From Physcia stellaris (lineage: Eukaryota > Ascomycota > Lecanoromycetes > Caliciales > Physciaceae): 64,000 bases of DNA. Positions 21,231-32,500 of this stretch are shown piece by piece. The translations under genes and the position numbers were made by a program. The notes under the pieces were generated by a model, which was not told where the DNA came from, did no database searches, and saw nothing but the letters and a program-made list of their open reading frames with translations. How positions within the stretch are numbered: the first letter of the stretch is position 1; every line of letters starts with the position of its first letter. The stretch spans positions 186,001 to 250,000 of the forward strand of contig JABSSW010000002.1 of assembly GCA_018902385.1 (NCBI GenBank). The letters are read 5' to 3'.

Positions 21231-24200
21231 ATGTTCTCGCGTAAGAGAGCACATTCAAACCCTGTGAGCGGCTTTCTCGATTCAGCTTCGACCTAACTAG
21301 CAACAATATCCTCTGCTAACTTCTCAGTAGCCTCCCAAAACCCCCCCAACGGCAGCAGCTCTCACTGCTGCGGGTCAAGCTTTCCTTGCCAGTCGCGCCT
21401 CCAATGCGAATCTTTCAAATGCAGCGGCCGCTGCTGCCCTTCGTTCACACACCACTAGTCCGACGCCGGTTAGTGAAATACAGACCAAGCGCATGTTACA
21501 ACGGCGAGGCTCAGCATCCTCTACTGGGAGTGGTAGACCAGGGCTGCAAAGGCGCGACAGCGGTGGCTCGATGACTGAGCGAACTTTTAGGGAGCCATCG
21601 CCAAATCGCAATCCTTCATCCGATTATAGATACGATGATGCGCCGCCTGTTCCAGCCCTTCCTAAAGGTTACATGTCTCCTCCACCCTTACCGGTCAAAT
21701 CCAAGCGAAGAGCAGCCAGTATGGAAAGACCACCTGAGAGGGTGCTGTCTCCACCTCCATTACCCACCGGACGAGGGGTGAGCTTGGATAGAGGACCTGG
21801 GATGATGCCAAGCCAACTGAGAATTCGACCACGCGCTAAAGCTGCGCAACCAGGTAATCTGGGTCAGGTTGGCCAGGGTCAGAACAGAGAATCGGTCAAT
21901 TTTTCGCGCCCGATGAGCCCATTCAATTCTCCCCCAGTCTCACCACTGGGTGAGCGACGTTTAGCTTCACCTTTACCCCAGTCATCACAGCAGCAATCAT
22001 CTGCCAATGCTCCGAATGTGGGAAGGCTTCGAGACGGTGAAGCAGAGAGTATCCAGTACTTTTTACAAGAGACCGCTCAAGCTCCAGTCAAGAAGAAGAA
22101 GAAAAAGGTTGCAAAGAATTCAGAAGGCAGCTACCTGGCGAACGGGGCAAGTGGTGGAAGGGCCGCTGGAACCGCAGTAGGATCAACCCCCCAGCGGCAA
22201 CAAGCTTCAACAGAATCCACTCCCTCGCCAGCAGCTTCAAGCTCGCAGGCCCCGAAGGTTGAGGAGAGCCCGCGGTCTTTGCCTAGAAAGAAAAAGAAGG
22301 CAGCGAAAATGCTGGAGTCTCAGCGCAACGAATCGGCGTACGGATCCTATGCGTCTGACTCAGACTCTGCTGTGTCTGATCGTAGTAACGCAACTGATCG
22401 CTCTCGAACTTACAATACGAGAGCCGCTGGTCTGCTTGCAAAGCAACCTTCTATTGTACGTGAAGATCGAGAAGCCGAAGAGCAAGAAGACTTCCGTAGT
22501 CCAGCCTCAAGATTAGGTAATGTGTACGAGAATGGAAATTCCCTCAAAGGTGCAAATAGTTCGCAGACACAAGCCTCCACGAACGCGAAGCGAATTTTAC
22601 CCACCCACGTCAAAAAATCATCTCTTGATATTCCGAATTCACATGGGGCACCGGTTGATCAAAGAGGTTCCGGCAGCAATCAAGCAGTAAGACAGCAGTC
22701 ATTGAGTCCGGCCAGAGCAGCCCACTTCTCTGCTCAACCTATTCTTGAGACTCCAGATAATCTCATGCACCAACCGCCGGCTCGATCAATATCACCTGTG
22801 AAATCTGCCTTGAAGCATTCGCCTTCACGAGGTCCATCCCCAGTCGCGGGAAACCCAGTCATTGGTAGTCAAAGGCGTGGTCCTGCCAGTGAAGCATCGG
22901 ATACTACGTCTATGATATCAGACGATGGATTAAAGACTGTGCCGAAGAAAAAGAAATCCGTCCGAGTTAGCTTTGACAATGAGTCTGTGGTGGTTGGACG
23001 AGCAGCGACACCACCAATCGACCAAGATTCACCCATGATAGCGAGCCCTCAGAACAAAGAAGCGTCCACCAGGAAATGGGTTGGCGTAGGTAACGATCAA
23101 AATCAGATAACATCTAACAGTAGTAGAGGTCAAGATACTGCTATCCAGCCGACACCAGTCTTGCCTTCATTTGGTAGTATTCGAGGGCGTAGCGAGCAAG
23201 AGACAAGTATGCAGTCATTACCCGAGACTAAATTTGCCGCTACGGAGCTAGGAATGTCGTCAGATCAAAGAGTGGGAAATATTCTCTCACGCGTATTCGG
23301 TTCAGAAGAAATATATCATGCTACGTTGAAGTCAACAGAACAGACATTTAACGACCCACTGCCGCCAGAGGTAACCTCGGTGGAAGGCACTGGGTACCAG
23401 TCAGATACTGAGACAAGTGCTTCCGGCGATCATGCCCCGGAACCTGACGCCACCGGAATCGTTGAATCTAGTATTACGAGTAGGGAATCGCCCAGCTCTG
23501 CTGCTGATCCACTCTCAACTGCAGCTCCTGTTAATAGTAATCTATCGAACACCAATGAAGTTCCTTCAATTGCTGTTCAGCCGGCCACCCCGGCGTTAGG
23601 AGATACTCCTTCAATCTCGGTTCAACCAGCTACTCCAGGGCTAGATGAAAGCCAGAGAGGAGCGGACCAATACTGGTTTGATATGCCAGGCGGCTTCCCA
23701 TCATCTAGGGATGACCTTTTGCATGACCCGCCTTCCAGCTCCAACACTGTCCCACATAAGCCGTCCGAATTAACCCCTGCGACTGTCGGCATCGCAGAAC
23801 CCGAGACAGAAGCTGTTGCCGCTCAACATCGCCCAGGAACACCAGTAATCGGCGAGGTTGCGGAAGGGCTTCGTATCCAGACACAACCAGATGCCAGTGA
23901 AGATTCAGACAACACAAATGATAGTATCTATAGCGACGCCGCAGAGGATCTATCGGATCTTGAAGGAGATGGCTTTGGCTCAATCAATGCGATCGTTGAA
24001 AGCCCTGCAAGTCCACCCTTGGGGATTGTCCAACAAAAGCAGGCTGGAAGTCCGACGAATACCAATGCAAAGCGAAAGGGTATCCGTACTATTCCTATGA
24101 ATAGGAACGAGAGCGAGCTTTCGGAGCCAGGATCCGAGGCAGGCTGGGATCAAGCTCAAGCTTACTGGTCCGGGTTGAGTCAAAGCAGAAGGCAGCAGAT

Positions 24201-25953
24201 AGAACGCGCAGCCGCTCAAGATGACGCCCAAAGAGACTCGGAGGTTACCAAACCCAGGCCGAAGAAGAAAAAGGTTATACCTAAGAAATCACCCCAAACA
24301 ACGTCGGAACCTGCCCAAGACCGTGGATATGGTTCAGGGCTTGCTGGCCCCTCATCAGATACAGCCCCCTCGAAAGCCAAAGCCAAAGCTCCAGCAATGA
24401 GGTCTTCTATGCGTGACATTCCGTCCGAGCCGACTCCAGAGCCTCATATGCGTACATCAATGCGGGGCTCCGTTCCAGCAAAGCCCTCAATACGTGCTTC
24501 ACTACCTCCTGAGTCTACTACAGCGCAGCGAGGTGTTATATCAATGAAGAATCGACCACTGTCTGCCGTGACTCCGGCTGACTATAACAGGCCTCAAGCT
24601 AGGGAAGTGGTCAAAGGCCATGATAGATCTGTCTCCCTTGGCTCCAAGAACGTAACACCTTCACTTAATGCCAAAGCGAAACTTAAAACACCGGTCTCTC
24701 AGCCGGTACGCCGAACAATGTCGAATGGTAGTGATTCGTCGAGTAGCTTCAAGAAAAGTCGTCCGAAACCTTCTGATACTGGCCGCTACAACATGAAGCG
24801 CTCGATGCGTGGTTCTTCGGTTGATGAAGGACCTGTGACTGCGCACAGTCGTGCTAGCTCCATGACCGCTCGCCCATCATTACCAGCCGAAACCAATCGG
24901 AGGCCGTTCAGCACCGTAGGGCCCAGTATGCGGAGCTCTATGCGAGATTCCAACGATTTGGCGAAACCCAGTCGCACTAAATCGCCATCCCGTTTTCCTG
25001 GCTTCGGCAAGAGCTCTAAAGCAAAAGTAGCAGCAAAAGGACCAACAAGTCGCTTTTCAAGTCGTTTCGCGGACTCTAGCGATGAAGACGACGGGCCAAT
25101 CACTCGCCGTAGCCGCTTCGCCGACTCGAGTGATGAGGATGAACCGGCTGGCTTGACCCCTGTGAGAGGCATCCCCCGCCGTATTGATGAAGGAGATTCT
25201 ACCGATCTTGAAGACAGTTCAGCAGATGAAAAGGCCCTTCCTAGAGCGGGTAAAGGCCCAACCCAGCCGCCTACAAAGCTCGAAGGTACAGCTCTCGGGG
25301 CAGGATCGTTGCGTACGATACCCGAAAGTTCTGGTAGCCCCACAGCTTTGATGGGCACTGGATTGCAAGCTAAACGAGCAGCGGAGAAGGAGAAGAAGAA
25401 ACGATCTTTCTTTGGCGGTTTAGGAAGCAAGAAAACTCCTAAAGCGGAACCTCTCGCACTAAACACTGGCGGCAAAGCACCTCATCAGGACATCGTCCCA
25501 ACCAAGCCAGGACGTCCTCTAGGTGCAAACTCTCCTGACGCTCCCGCCTCCCCTCAAAGCTCGAAGCAGCAAAGATTACTGGGTCCTGGCTCGCCTGGAA
25601 CGGTCAATACAGATACATCGACAATCGCTGGGAAAGCAAAGAGTCCAAAGCTGCAACGCAGGATTTCCGCTCAGCAAGCAGAGAAGATTCAAATGAAGCG
25701 TGGCATTAGCGACTCTTGGCCATTAGCCCAAAGTCCGGGTGGTACGAGTACGCCTACGATGAGACCAACAACCAGCGATGGCACACCGAAGAACAGTAAT
25801 GGCGTGATAGGTCTGTCTGGGCTGAGCAAAGAGCTGCGAGCAGATAGGCCCGGCCTGGGAGATAGACAGAACACTGTGGAGACGACCGCTACAGGGGGAA
25901 CTGGAGCAGTGAAGAAGAAGAAAGGGTGGTTCAAGAAAGCGTTTGGGCGATGA
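21231..25953 (+). CDS. Large disordered Ser/Pro/Arg-rich fungal protein, basic C-terminus
   Basis: 1551 aa: a mini exon 21231-21263 (MFSRKRAHSNP), a 67-nt intron with GTGAGC donor, then one long exon 21331-25953. I do not recognise a named family, though the opening (PPKTPPTAAALTAAGQAF, QTKRMLQRRGS, SMTERTFREPSP) reads like a conserved fungal signature. Visible parts: polybasic patches KKKKKKVAK, RKKKKAAK and PKKKKSVRVSFDNESV in the first third; a central acidic, glycan-free Ser/Thr region; a repeated SMR motif (MRSSMRD, MRTSMRG, MKRSMRG, MRSSMRD) around residues 970-1150; a doubled SRFADSSDEDE; and the C-terminal end KKKKGWFKKAFGR, which could bind acidic membrane lipid. No membrane span or enzyme motif. 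Probably a cytoplasmic or cortical scaffold, by inference. Long antisense ORFs inside it are composition artefacts. Confidence 0.85.
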
Positions 25954-26507
25954 AATTAGCAAGATCGCGTCATCATTTGAGTGGGAAATTTTTTTTCAGA
26001 GCATTACTGATCTATTGTACCCGTACATATTTCACTGATACGCGAAAGCGGATGCCAGGTTTGGCTGTGTCACTGTGTATATGGGTGGTTGCTCTGTTAT
26101 TGATACCACATTCGCTCTTAGGTAAGATATTGGGAAAGTACTTAATAATATCTTGGAATGCTCTTTAATAACAGCTTAATCTCATGACCTAATTAATACT
26201 AGTATCCTCTCAATGCTCGGAAGAATCTGTTATTCACTCGATGGATTGATTAAATAATTGATCTATTAAGCAATCGAAGCCGGCCACGTATGAAGACTAC
26301 TATGCGACCATAAAGACTTCCGACCATAAAGACTTCTGTGATGGTGTATTCAATCTCAAGAGCAGTTAGGTTTGAGGGTGACTGGTGGGAGACATGGCGT
26401 AGAGTTATGCATTCGCTTGTGCAGGTGTGTTGTGTATTTTGCACTAGAGCTTCAAACCTTCAACCCCCAAACCTCGATTCTCCCCATCTATTCAAATCAT
26501 TCCCACC
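25954..26507. other. Intergenic, about 550 bp, AT-rich
   Basis: AT-rich spacer between two plus-strand genes. It holds a perfect 16-bp tandem duplication at 26305-26336. The last ~80 bases are C-rich leader of the mL40 gene. Confidence 0.6.
26305..26336 (+). repeat. Perfect 16-bp tandem duplication
   Basis: cgaccataaagacttc occurs twice back to back (26305-26320, 26321-26336). Intergenic, with no coding content. Confidence 0.95.
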
Positions 26508-27139
26508 ATGCATCCTCCAACACCCTGCCATTTCTGGGCTCGTATAGCTCCCAATTGTCACCGCCTCTTCTCTCACCATGTCCGCCTACCCACGAACCCA
26601 TTACGTCGATCCCTACCCTCCATCCCCCAACAAACCTCCACTTTCTCAACCTCAACCCCCTCCCTAGCCAAAGGCGTCCGTCAAAAAGTCGACCGACGAA
26701 TAAGTAAGCCTTTCCCCCTGCCCTGTCCACCCCTCCCATTACACCCCATTTCCAACTAACCCATACCTCCAGCCCTAATCCGCTACCACCTGAACCACCC
26801 CAAAACGCCGCGCCCGCTGCGCTTCTCCCGCCTGCGCGCCCTCCGCCACTGGACCATCCACCGCGCCGCCATGCTCTACCGCGACCAGCAGCGCCGCGCC
26901 CACGAGCTCGAGCTCGAGAGACAGTACAACGCCATGCGCGCCGCGTGCGAGGAGCTGAGGGTCGGGGTCGGGGATGGGGGCAGGCTGTTTCGGCAGGCGA
27001 TGGTGCGGAAGGGGATTTTTGGGGGCAAGGCGCAGAGTGAGGGGGTTTTGGGGGAATGGCGGTGTTCCGATTGAGTATGCGAGGGCGCAGACGGATGGGC
27101 CGCCGAAGGGGGTGGGATGAGGGGTGGACTAGGGCGTGA
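26508..27139 (+). CDS. MRPL28: Mitochondrial large-subunit ribosomal protein mL40 (Mrpl28)
   Basis: A component of the mitochondrial 54S subunit. Exon 1 is 26508-26703, with an Arg/Ser-rich presequence ending TFSTSTPSLAKGVRQKVDRR. The 69-nt intron has GTAAGC and a CTAAC branch. Exon 2 from 26773 holds TLIRYHLNHPKTPRPLRFSR, ALRHWTIHRA, a charged helix, AMRAACEELRVGVGDGGRLF and MVRKGIF. The literal frame stops at 27074 after a non-family tail. The expected ending (GVPIEYARAQTDGPP, then WDEGWTRA, stop at 27139) sits in other frames. Shortening the G5 runs at 27050-27054 and 27108-27112 by one base each reaches it exactly, for 186 aa. I therefore extend the gene to 27139 and suspect sequence error. 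Very GC-rich coding sequence. Confidence 0.85.
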
Positions 27140-27544
27140 AGGGGGAGTGGGTTGGGGAGGGGAAATGTTGCATGTAGCGCGGAGTTTTGATAGATTCACC
27201 TTGGTGCTCATTTAGTTTGCCTAAAAGCCGAGAGAGGATTTGGGCACTCGTGTCGATGAACCTGGTGTCAGAAACGGTTTAGAAGAGGCTGAAGCACTCC
27301 TTACGGGAGTAAATGCAGGTTACATCGGAAGCGTAGCTAGCTAGCTGGTCTACAATCCAGTCCCAATCAATAACGCCTTCAATGCTATGAGGCAAGGCAA
27401 ACCATTAATGTACAACTGCAAACCCTTCACCTTCTACGAGCGAAGGCGTGCAAGCAGCAAATCCACCAGTCCTACGCCATATACCGATTAGTATCGACAA
27501 ATCGACCCGTTTTTGATATCCTCAGAATGCCTAGAAAACTGTGT
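27140..27544. other. Intergenic, 405 bp, convergent 3' ends
   Basis: 3' regions of mL40 (plus) and RHO2 (minus). A short agctagctagct run lies near 27336. Nothing else was recognised. Confidence 0.5.
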
Positions 27545-28732
27545 TCATAGAATAGTACAGCATGGGCCGCGCTCACTCTTCTCGAATGTGAGCAAAGCGG
27601 CACGCGTAGCTGCTTCGAATACGTCGTCGACGCCTTCGCCGGTAAGAGAGGAGCATTCGAGGTATTTCCTGGCACCGATCTCCCGAGCAGCGTTATTGCC
27701 TTCGGCTTCTGTAGTAAAGTTCATGGATTTCTTCCGCATTTCCTCTTTGGCCATTGGATCTTCTCGCAGGTCTTTCTTCAGTCCCACCAGGATAATCGGC
27801 ACTCCGGGGCAACGCTCGTTTGCCTCTTCCACCCACTGCAGAACATTCAGTGCTTTGCTGGAGGGGTGATCGTTTTATCGCTTACCTTATGCTTGACATT
27901 GTCCAAAGAATCTGGAGTGTCGACGGAGAAGCCAATCAAGATAACGTGCGCTTTCGAATATGCGAGGGGACGCAAACGTTCGTAGTCTTCTTGACCTGCC
28001 GTATCCCATAACGCTAATTGGACAGATTTGCCATCCACTCTGCAGTCTGTAACGTAGTTTTCGAATACCGTCGGCACCTGATCATAGCAAGGTGATCGTC
28101 AGTAGATGTGGTTGACGGCGTCTGGACAACGGAATATGGTGGCAATAATTTAGGATGGTTTTAACTCACGTAATGCTATGACAGATCAGCGTTCTCCCAA
28201 TCTCTGTGTCCTGCACACAATATTGCTTCTCACTCACTGTTGGAAAGTAGCCCAAGGTGAAAACACTCAGAAGACTTGTCTTGCCACATGCTCCATCGCC
28301 AATAATGACTAACTTCCTGTACAATGGGTGAAACGTGTCAGCCTCGACGTAGCCAGCCCTTCGAGCCATGACCTGATCCATGATATCCTCTGAGATTGCT
28401 AATCCCAAGAAAAGTACAGGTTGAATTAGAACTCGAGCCGACCCGACGTCTAGAATTAAGTCTGAGTCGAACTATGATATAATATCGAGGGACTAAGGCT
28501 GCATAGATGGACCCTGAGTAGCGTCATGAGTGCTAACAGAAGCATGGAGTCTTCGCAAATAATCTGGACGCGAAAGTTGTATCCTAATAAATGCAATGCC
28601 AGCAAGCTGGCTTCAGGTCGAGAGACATATGGCCGGGAGGCCAAGCCATTGTGTGGAAAAACTCTTCCCCGATTCGATATCATATTTTCCCACGTACCTT
28701 CGCATTACATTCTGCCCTTGCTGTTGTGCCAT
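27545..28732 (-). CDS. RHO2: Rho-family GTPase Rho2
   Basis: A small GTPase of polarity and cell-wall signalling, plasma-membrane anchored. Five exons (minus): 28732-28698, 28316-28238, 28175-28170, 28077-27886, 27835-27545; 200 aa. Exon 1 gives [11 protein letters not shown], joined over a 381-nt intron to [17 protein letters not shown] (P-loop). The third exon is only CATTAC, restoring [16 protein letters not shown] across the effector loop. Then come [18 protein letters not shown] (switch II), [10 protein letters not shown], and the base-binding [20 protein letters not shown]. The C-terminus GPCCTIL is a CAAX box ending in Leu (geranylgeranyl expected), with an extra Cys for palmitate. [14 protein letters not shown] and [14 protein letters not shown] match fission-yeast Rho2 better than Rho1. 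An in-frame ATG reading inside intron 1 (MDQVMARR) would bypass exon 1 but loses the conserved RRKL start. Confidence 0.95.
28170..28175 (-). other. RHO2: 6-nt micro-exon of RHO2 (CATTAC, His-Tyr)
   Basis: On the minus strand the hexamer is flanked by ...TGTCATAG on its 5' side and GTGAGT on its 3' side. The previous exon also ends at GTGAGT. Including it is the only reading I found that gives the invariant Rho segment [13 protein letters not shown]. Flanking introns are 62 and 92 nt. Confidence 0.85.
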
Positions 28733-29516
28733 ATCTGCATATATTCAACTATGTCCTAGCCCTTTCAATCTCAAACTTGGCGCCTCTTGCTCAAGAGTCT
28801 GAGGAGGCGGATCGGCTCTGTCCGAGAGAAGATAACACGAAGACGAAGGCGTTGGAATAGGTCGCGAAAAGGGCGAGATTAGTTCCAAGAGGATGTTTGT
28901 ACAATGGTCGTGTGCGAGGGGAGTCTGCTAGTCAAACAGCTCAGCCAAAACACCAATCCACTCCTGCTTCCCCACTCCAACAGCTTCGACAAAAGTTGCA
29001 GCAGTCCAAAGTACAGGTAGTTCAGTCATGAGATTTTCCACTGAATTGGTTTTGCTGCATGTGAGGCTCGGTGTATAGTCGTTAGGTCAGAGAAACCGGT
29101 AATAGTCCTTGGATGCAAGTTGACGTTGCCTCTTGGGAAAGTGTTGCGTACCTTGTCTGTAATAAAACCGACGCTAGCGTTCGACGTTCCGCTGAAGATC
29201 TTCAAGTGTGGGATTTAAAGGATAACCCATGACGACCCCTCTATAAACACAGTGAGAAGGATCACCATCTCAGGAGACTGACTCGTCTAAGGAAGCTCCT
29301 ACTTCACTCCTAGACTCTATTCAGGGTCGTATTGTAAGACCATCAGGGTCTGGGAACACCCATAACATCCGCATCTGAGGGGGTTGTCTCAGCTGTGTCA
29401 CTCTACCAGGCCTCCAACAACAATATCACAAGGGTACATAAATACTCTTTCCTGGCTCCAGATAGTATAAGAAACTCAGGACTCAGTTTCCCACAACCCC
29501 CACTCATCAGGATACA
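28733..29516. promoter_or_regulatory. Divergent promoter region RHO2/NST1, about 780 bp
   Basis: Between the RHO2 start (minus) and the NST1 start (plus). A TATAAG word lies near 29467, about 50 bp before the NST1 ATG. No other site was recognised and no gene is called. Confidence 0.45.
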
Positions 29517-32500
29517 ATGCCTTCACGTTCTCGGCCCTCCGGTCTAAAGAATCCCACAAATGCTGCTTCAGCAACAACGAATGGATCTGGTCATAACACT
29601 GGAGGAACAGACAGCAATAGATTCCCCGATAAATCTGCATATCCACAGCCCAATGTTGCCAGTGGTAACAAAGCTAATCCAGCAAACTCTACAACCAATT
29701 CACAAAAACCAATTACAATGCCAACCACTGCTGAAGAGCCAAAGTCTGTCAATGGGTCGTCAGCCAACGGGGTCGAGCACGTGGCTCCGGCAGTCAACAG
29801 AAAGAAACAGAAACGGCGCCAGAAGCAAGCTGCACGTCTGGCTGCAGAACAGCCCTTGGCAACTGGGGCTACCCCTGATCAAGCGTATATGAATGCAAGC
29901 ACGACTGCATACAAGGACTTGGAATATGCGATGTCTTCAACACAAGCTCAGATGGCGCAGATCGAGGCAAATGGGTACAGCTTCGGGCCTTCGGAATACG
30001 GCGATGGAGAAGAGTACGAGCCGGGTGAAGGAGAAGACCAATATTACACAGATGAAGATGATCGCTTGCTCGAAAAGTCCTATGCCGCAATGCGAAACAA
30101 GGGGTTCTCAAACCCACAACCGTTGGACAACTTTAGTGGCAAGGCTAAAAAGAAGAAGAGGAACAGATTGAACTCGACATCACAGCCGAATTATCAGCCT
30201 TCCTACGATGCTCAAGGTCGCCCATATTCCACCTTGAACGCTAGATATCAACCACCTCCACCTCCCCCACCGCCGGGCCTGTCAACAGCTGCTCTCCGAT
30301 CCGCTCATAATATATCGAAAGACCGTATCTGGAACACTTCTACTGCGGAAGAACGAGAGAGGATTAAAGAGTTCTGGCTTTCGCTGGGAGAACAGGACAG
30401 GCGGTCTCTAGTGAAAATTGAGAAAGAGGCTGTCCTGAAAAAGATGAAGGAACAACAGAAACACTCATGTAGCTGTACGGTCTGCGGCCGTAAGCGTACT
30501 GCAATTGAGGAAGAGCTCGAAGTGCTCTATGATGCATACTATGAGGAGCTAGAGCAATATGCCAACCACCAGCCTATTAGCTTAGATGATGGTACACCCA
30601 TGATTCATTCTCCAATGATGTATGGTCCTCCAACGGGCCAAATGCCTCCACGTGGCCCTCCACAAGAACTCAACAATGCACAGTCGGGAAGCGGGCGCAT
30701 CCAGGAACTTGCAGATGATGACCTTGAAGCAGACGATGATGAAGATAGCTATGATGAGGACGATGATGAAGACATCAGTGATGGCGAGCCTGTAGAACAA
30801 TCAAGTCCCGCTGCCGACTTCTTTAATTTTGGGAATAGCTTGACTGTGCAAGGTACGTCAGGGTCTGCTCTGGAGGCGCTTCTGTGTGCTGATTGCGTAC
30901 AGGCGGCATTCTAACAGTCGCAGATGACTTGCTGAAGAATGATGGCAAGAAGTTCATCGAAATGATGGAGCAACTTGCTGAGCGTCGGATGCAACGAGAA
31001 GAAGACGCCCAACATTCGGACTCTAGATTCCGTCACCAATCAATGCAGCCTCACAACCATGACCCCCCTCTGGATGACGATGGCGATTATGACGAAGAGG
31101 AAGACGAGGATTATGACAGCCAAGAAGAAGATGAGGAGGACTATGACGAAATGGTAAAACGTGAATCTGGTATTCGAATATCTACAGTACTGATCGGAAT
31201 AGGAGGCAATGACTGAAGAACAACGGATGGAAGAGGGCCGTCGGATGTTTCAAATATTTGCAGCTCGGATGTTTGAGCAGAGAGTCTTGACAGCTTACCG
31301 CGAGAAAGTTGCACGAGAGCGCCAGCAAAAGCTCATTGAAGAACTCGATGAGGAGTCTCGTCTAGATACGCAACGTGAAGCCAAAAAGGCCAAGGAAGCT
31401 CAAAAGAAAAAGGAAAAAAAGCGTCAGCAAAAGCAAGCGAAGGATGAGGAAAAGGCACGCCGTGAGGCGGAGAAAGCTGCGGAAGAAGCGACGCTTAGAG
31501 CTGCCGAGGAAAAGAAATTAGAAGAGCAACGGCAAAAGAAGGAGGAGCAGCGTAAAAAGCGAGAGGCGGAGAAAAAGGCTCAAGAGGAAGAGAAGCAACG
31601 TAAAGAGGCAGAAAAGCAAAAGCGACTACAAGAAGCTCGGGAGCAACAAGCCGAGCTCGAAAGAAAGCAGCGAGAACAGAAGGAACGGGAGAAGCGAAAA
31701 CGGGAGGAGGCAAAGAAAAAGGAGCGCGAGGAACGAGAAGCCAAGGAGAACGAACTCAGAGGCAAAAAGGAACGTGAAGCCGCAGAAAGAAAAGATCGCG
31801 AGAGCAGAGCAAAATCCGAGAAAGAGGAGAAAGATCGGAAGAAACACGACGAGCAAGCAGCCAAACAACCTGTGCCGGCCCCTGTCGTCCCAAATGTTCC
31901 TGCGTCGATGAAGTCCTCCGCACCTTTAGCAGCTGCACCACAAGTCTCAAATCTATTACCGGCACAGACCACGAGCAGCCATGCTTCACCTCACCTCCAC
32001 ATCGCAACGCCAGTAGTCCCGAAAGCTCCAACACCTATACGCCCGCGCCAAGCGTCTTTCCAAGGATCCCATAACTCATCACCGAAGACTTCCGTTCCGC
32101 ATGTTGAGAGCTCCACTACTTCGCCCAGTGCACCATCTCAGGCTACTAATATGTCAACACCTACGCCTGCTAAACCTACGGTTCCACCGCAAAGCCTGGC
32201 TCAACAGCCTCCAACAAGCGGCCTTACCTCTGCTGGTGTTACTTCTGGGCCTCCGTCGCAGCCCCCCGGTTTCTCAGGGACGCCAGCCATGAGTGGGAGT
32301 TCTTTTCCTACAAGCTTTGGCCCAATTCTGCCCAACGTATCAAGAGGACCCGCCCAGGAACCTTCCATGTTCCAGCATCAGACGCCTTTTAATGGGAATC
32401 ATTTTAGGCCGTTCATGCCTCCGAACGGACTACCATATCCACCCGGTTTCAACGGGTCAAACGCAATGAGGCCGCTACCGCAGGGACGAAGTGGTCCAAT

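Noticed and set aside
24786-25475. 229-codon antisense ORF inside the 1551-aa gene
   Set aside because: Shadow of Ser/Arg-rich codon use on the sense strand; the sense frame is continuous and ends in a sensible basic tail.
28369-28381. RHO2 start at MDQVMARR or MARRAGY
   Set aside because: It would read intron 1 as coding and lose the conserved RRKLVIIG opening. The upstream exon [11 protein letters not shown] fits the phase and has a GTACGT donor.
31495-31972. Antisense ORFs rich in Phe/Ser/Cys opposite NST1
   Set aside because: Mirror of the Lys/Glu coiled-coil codons, not a gene.
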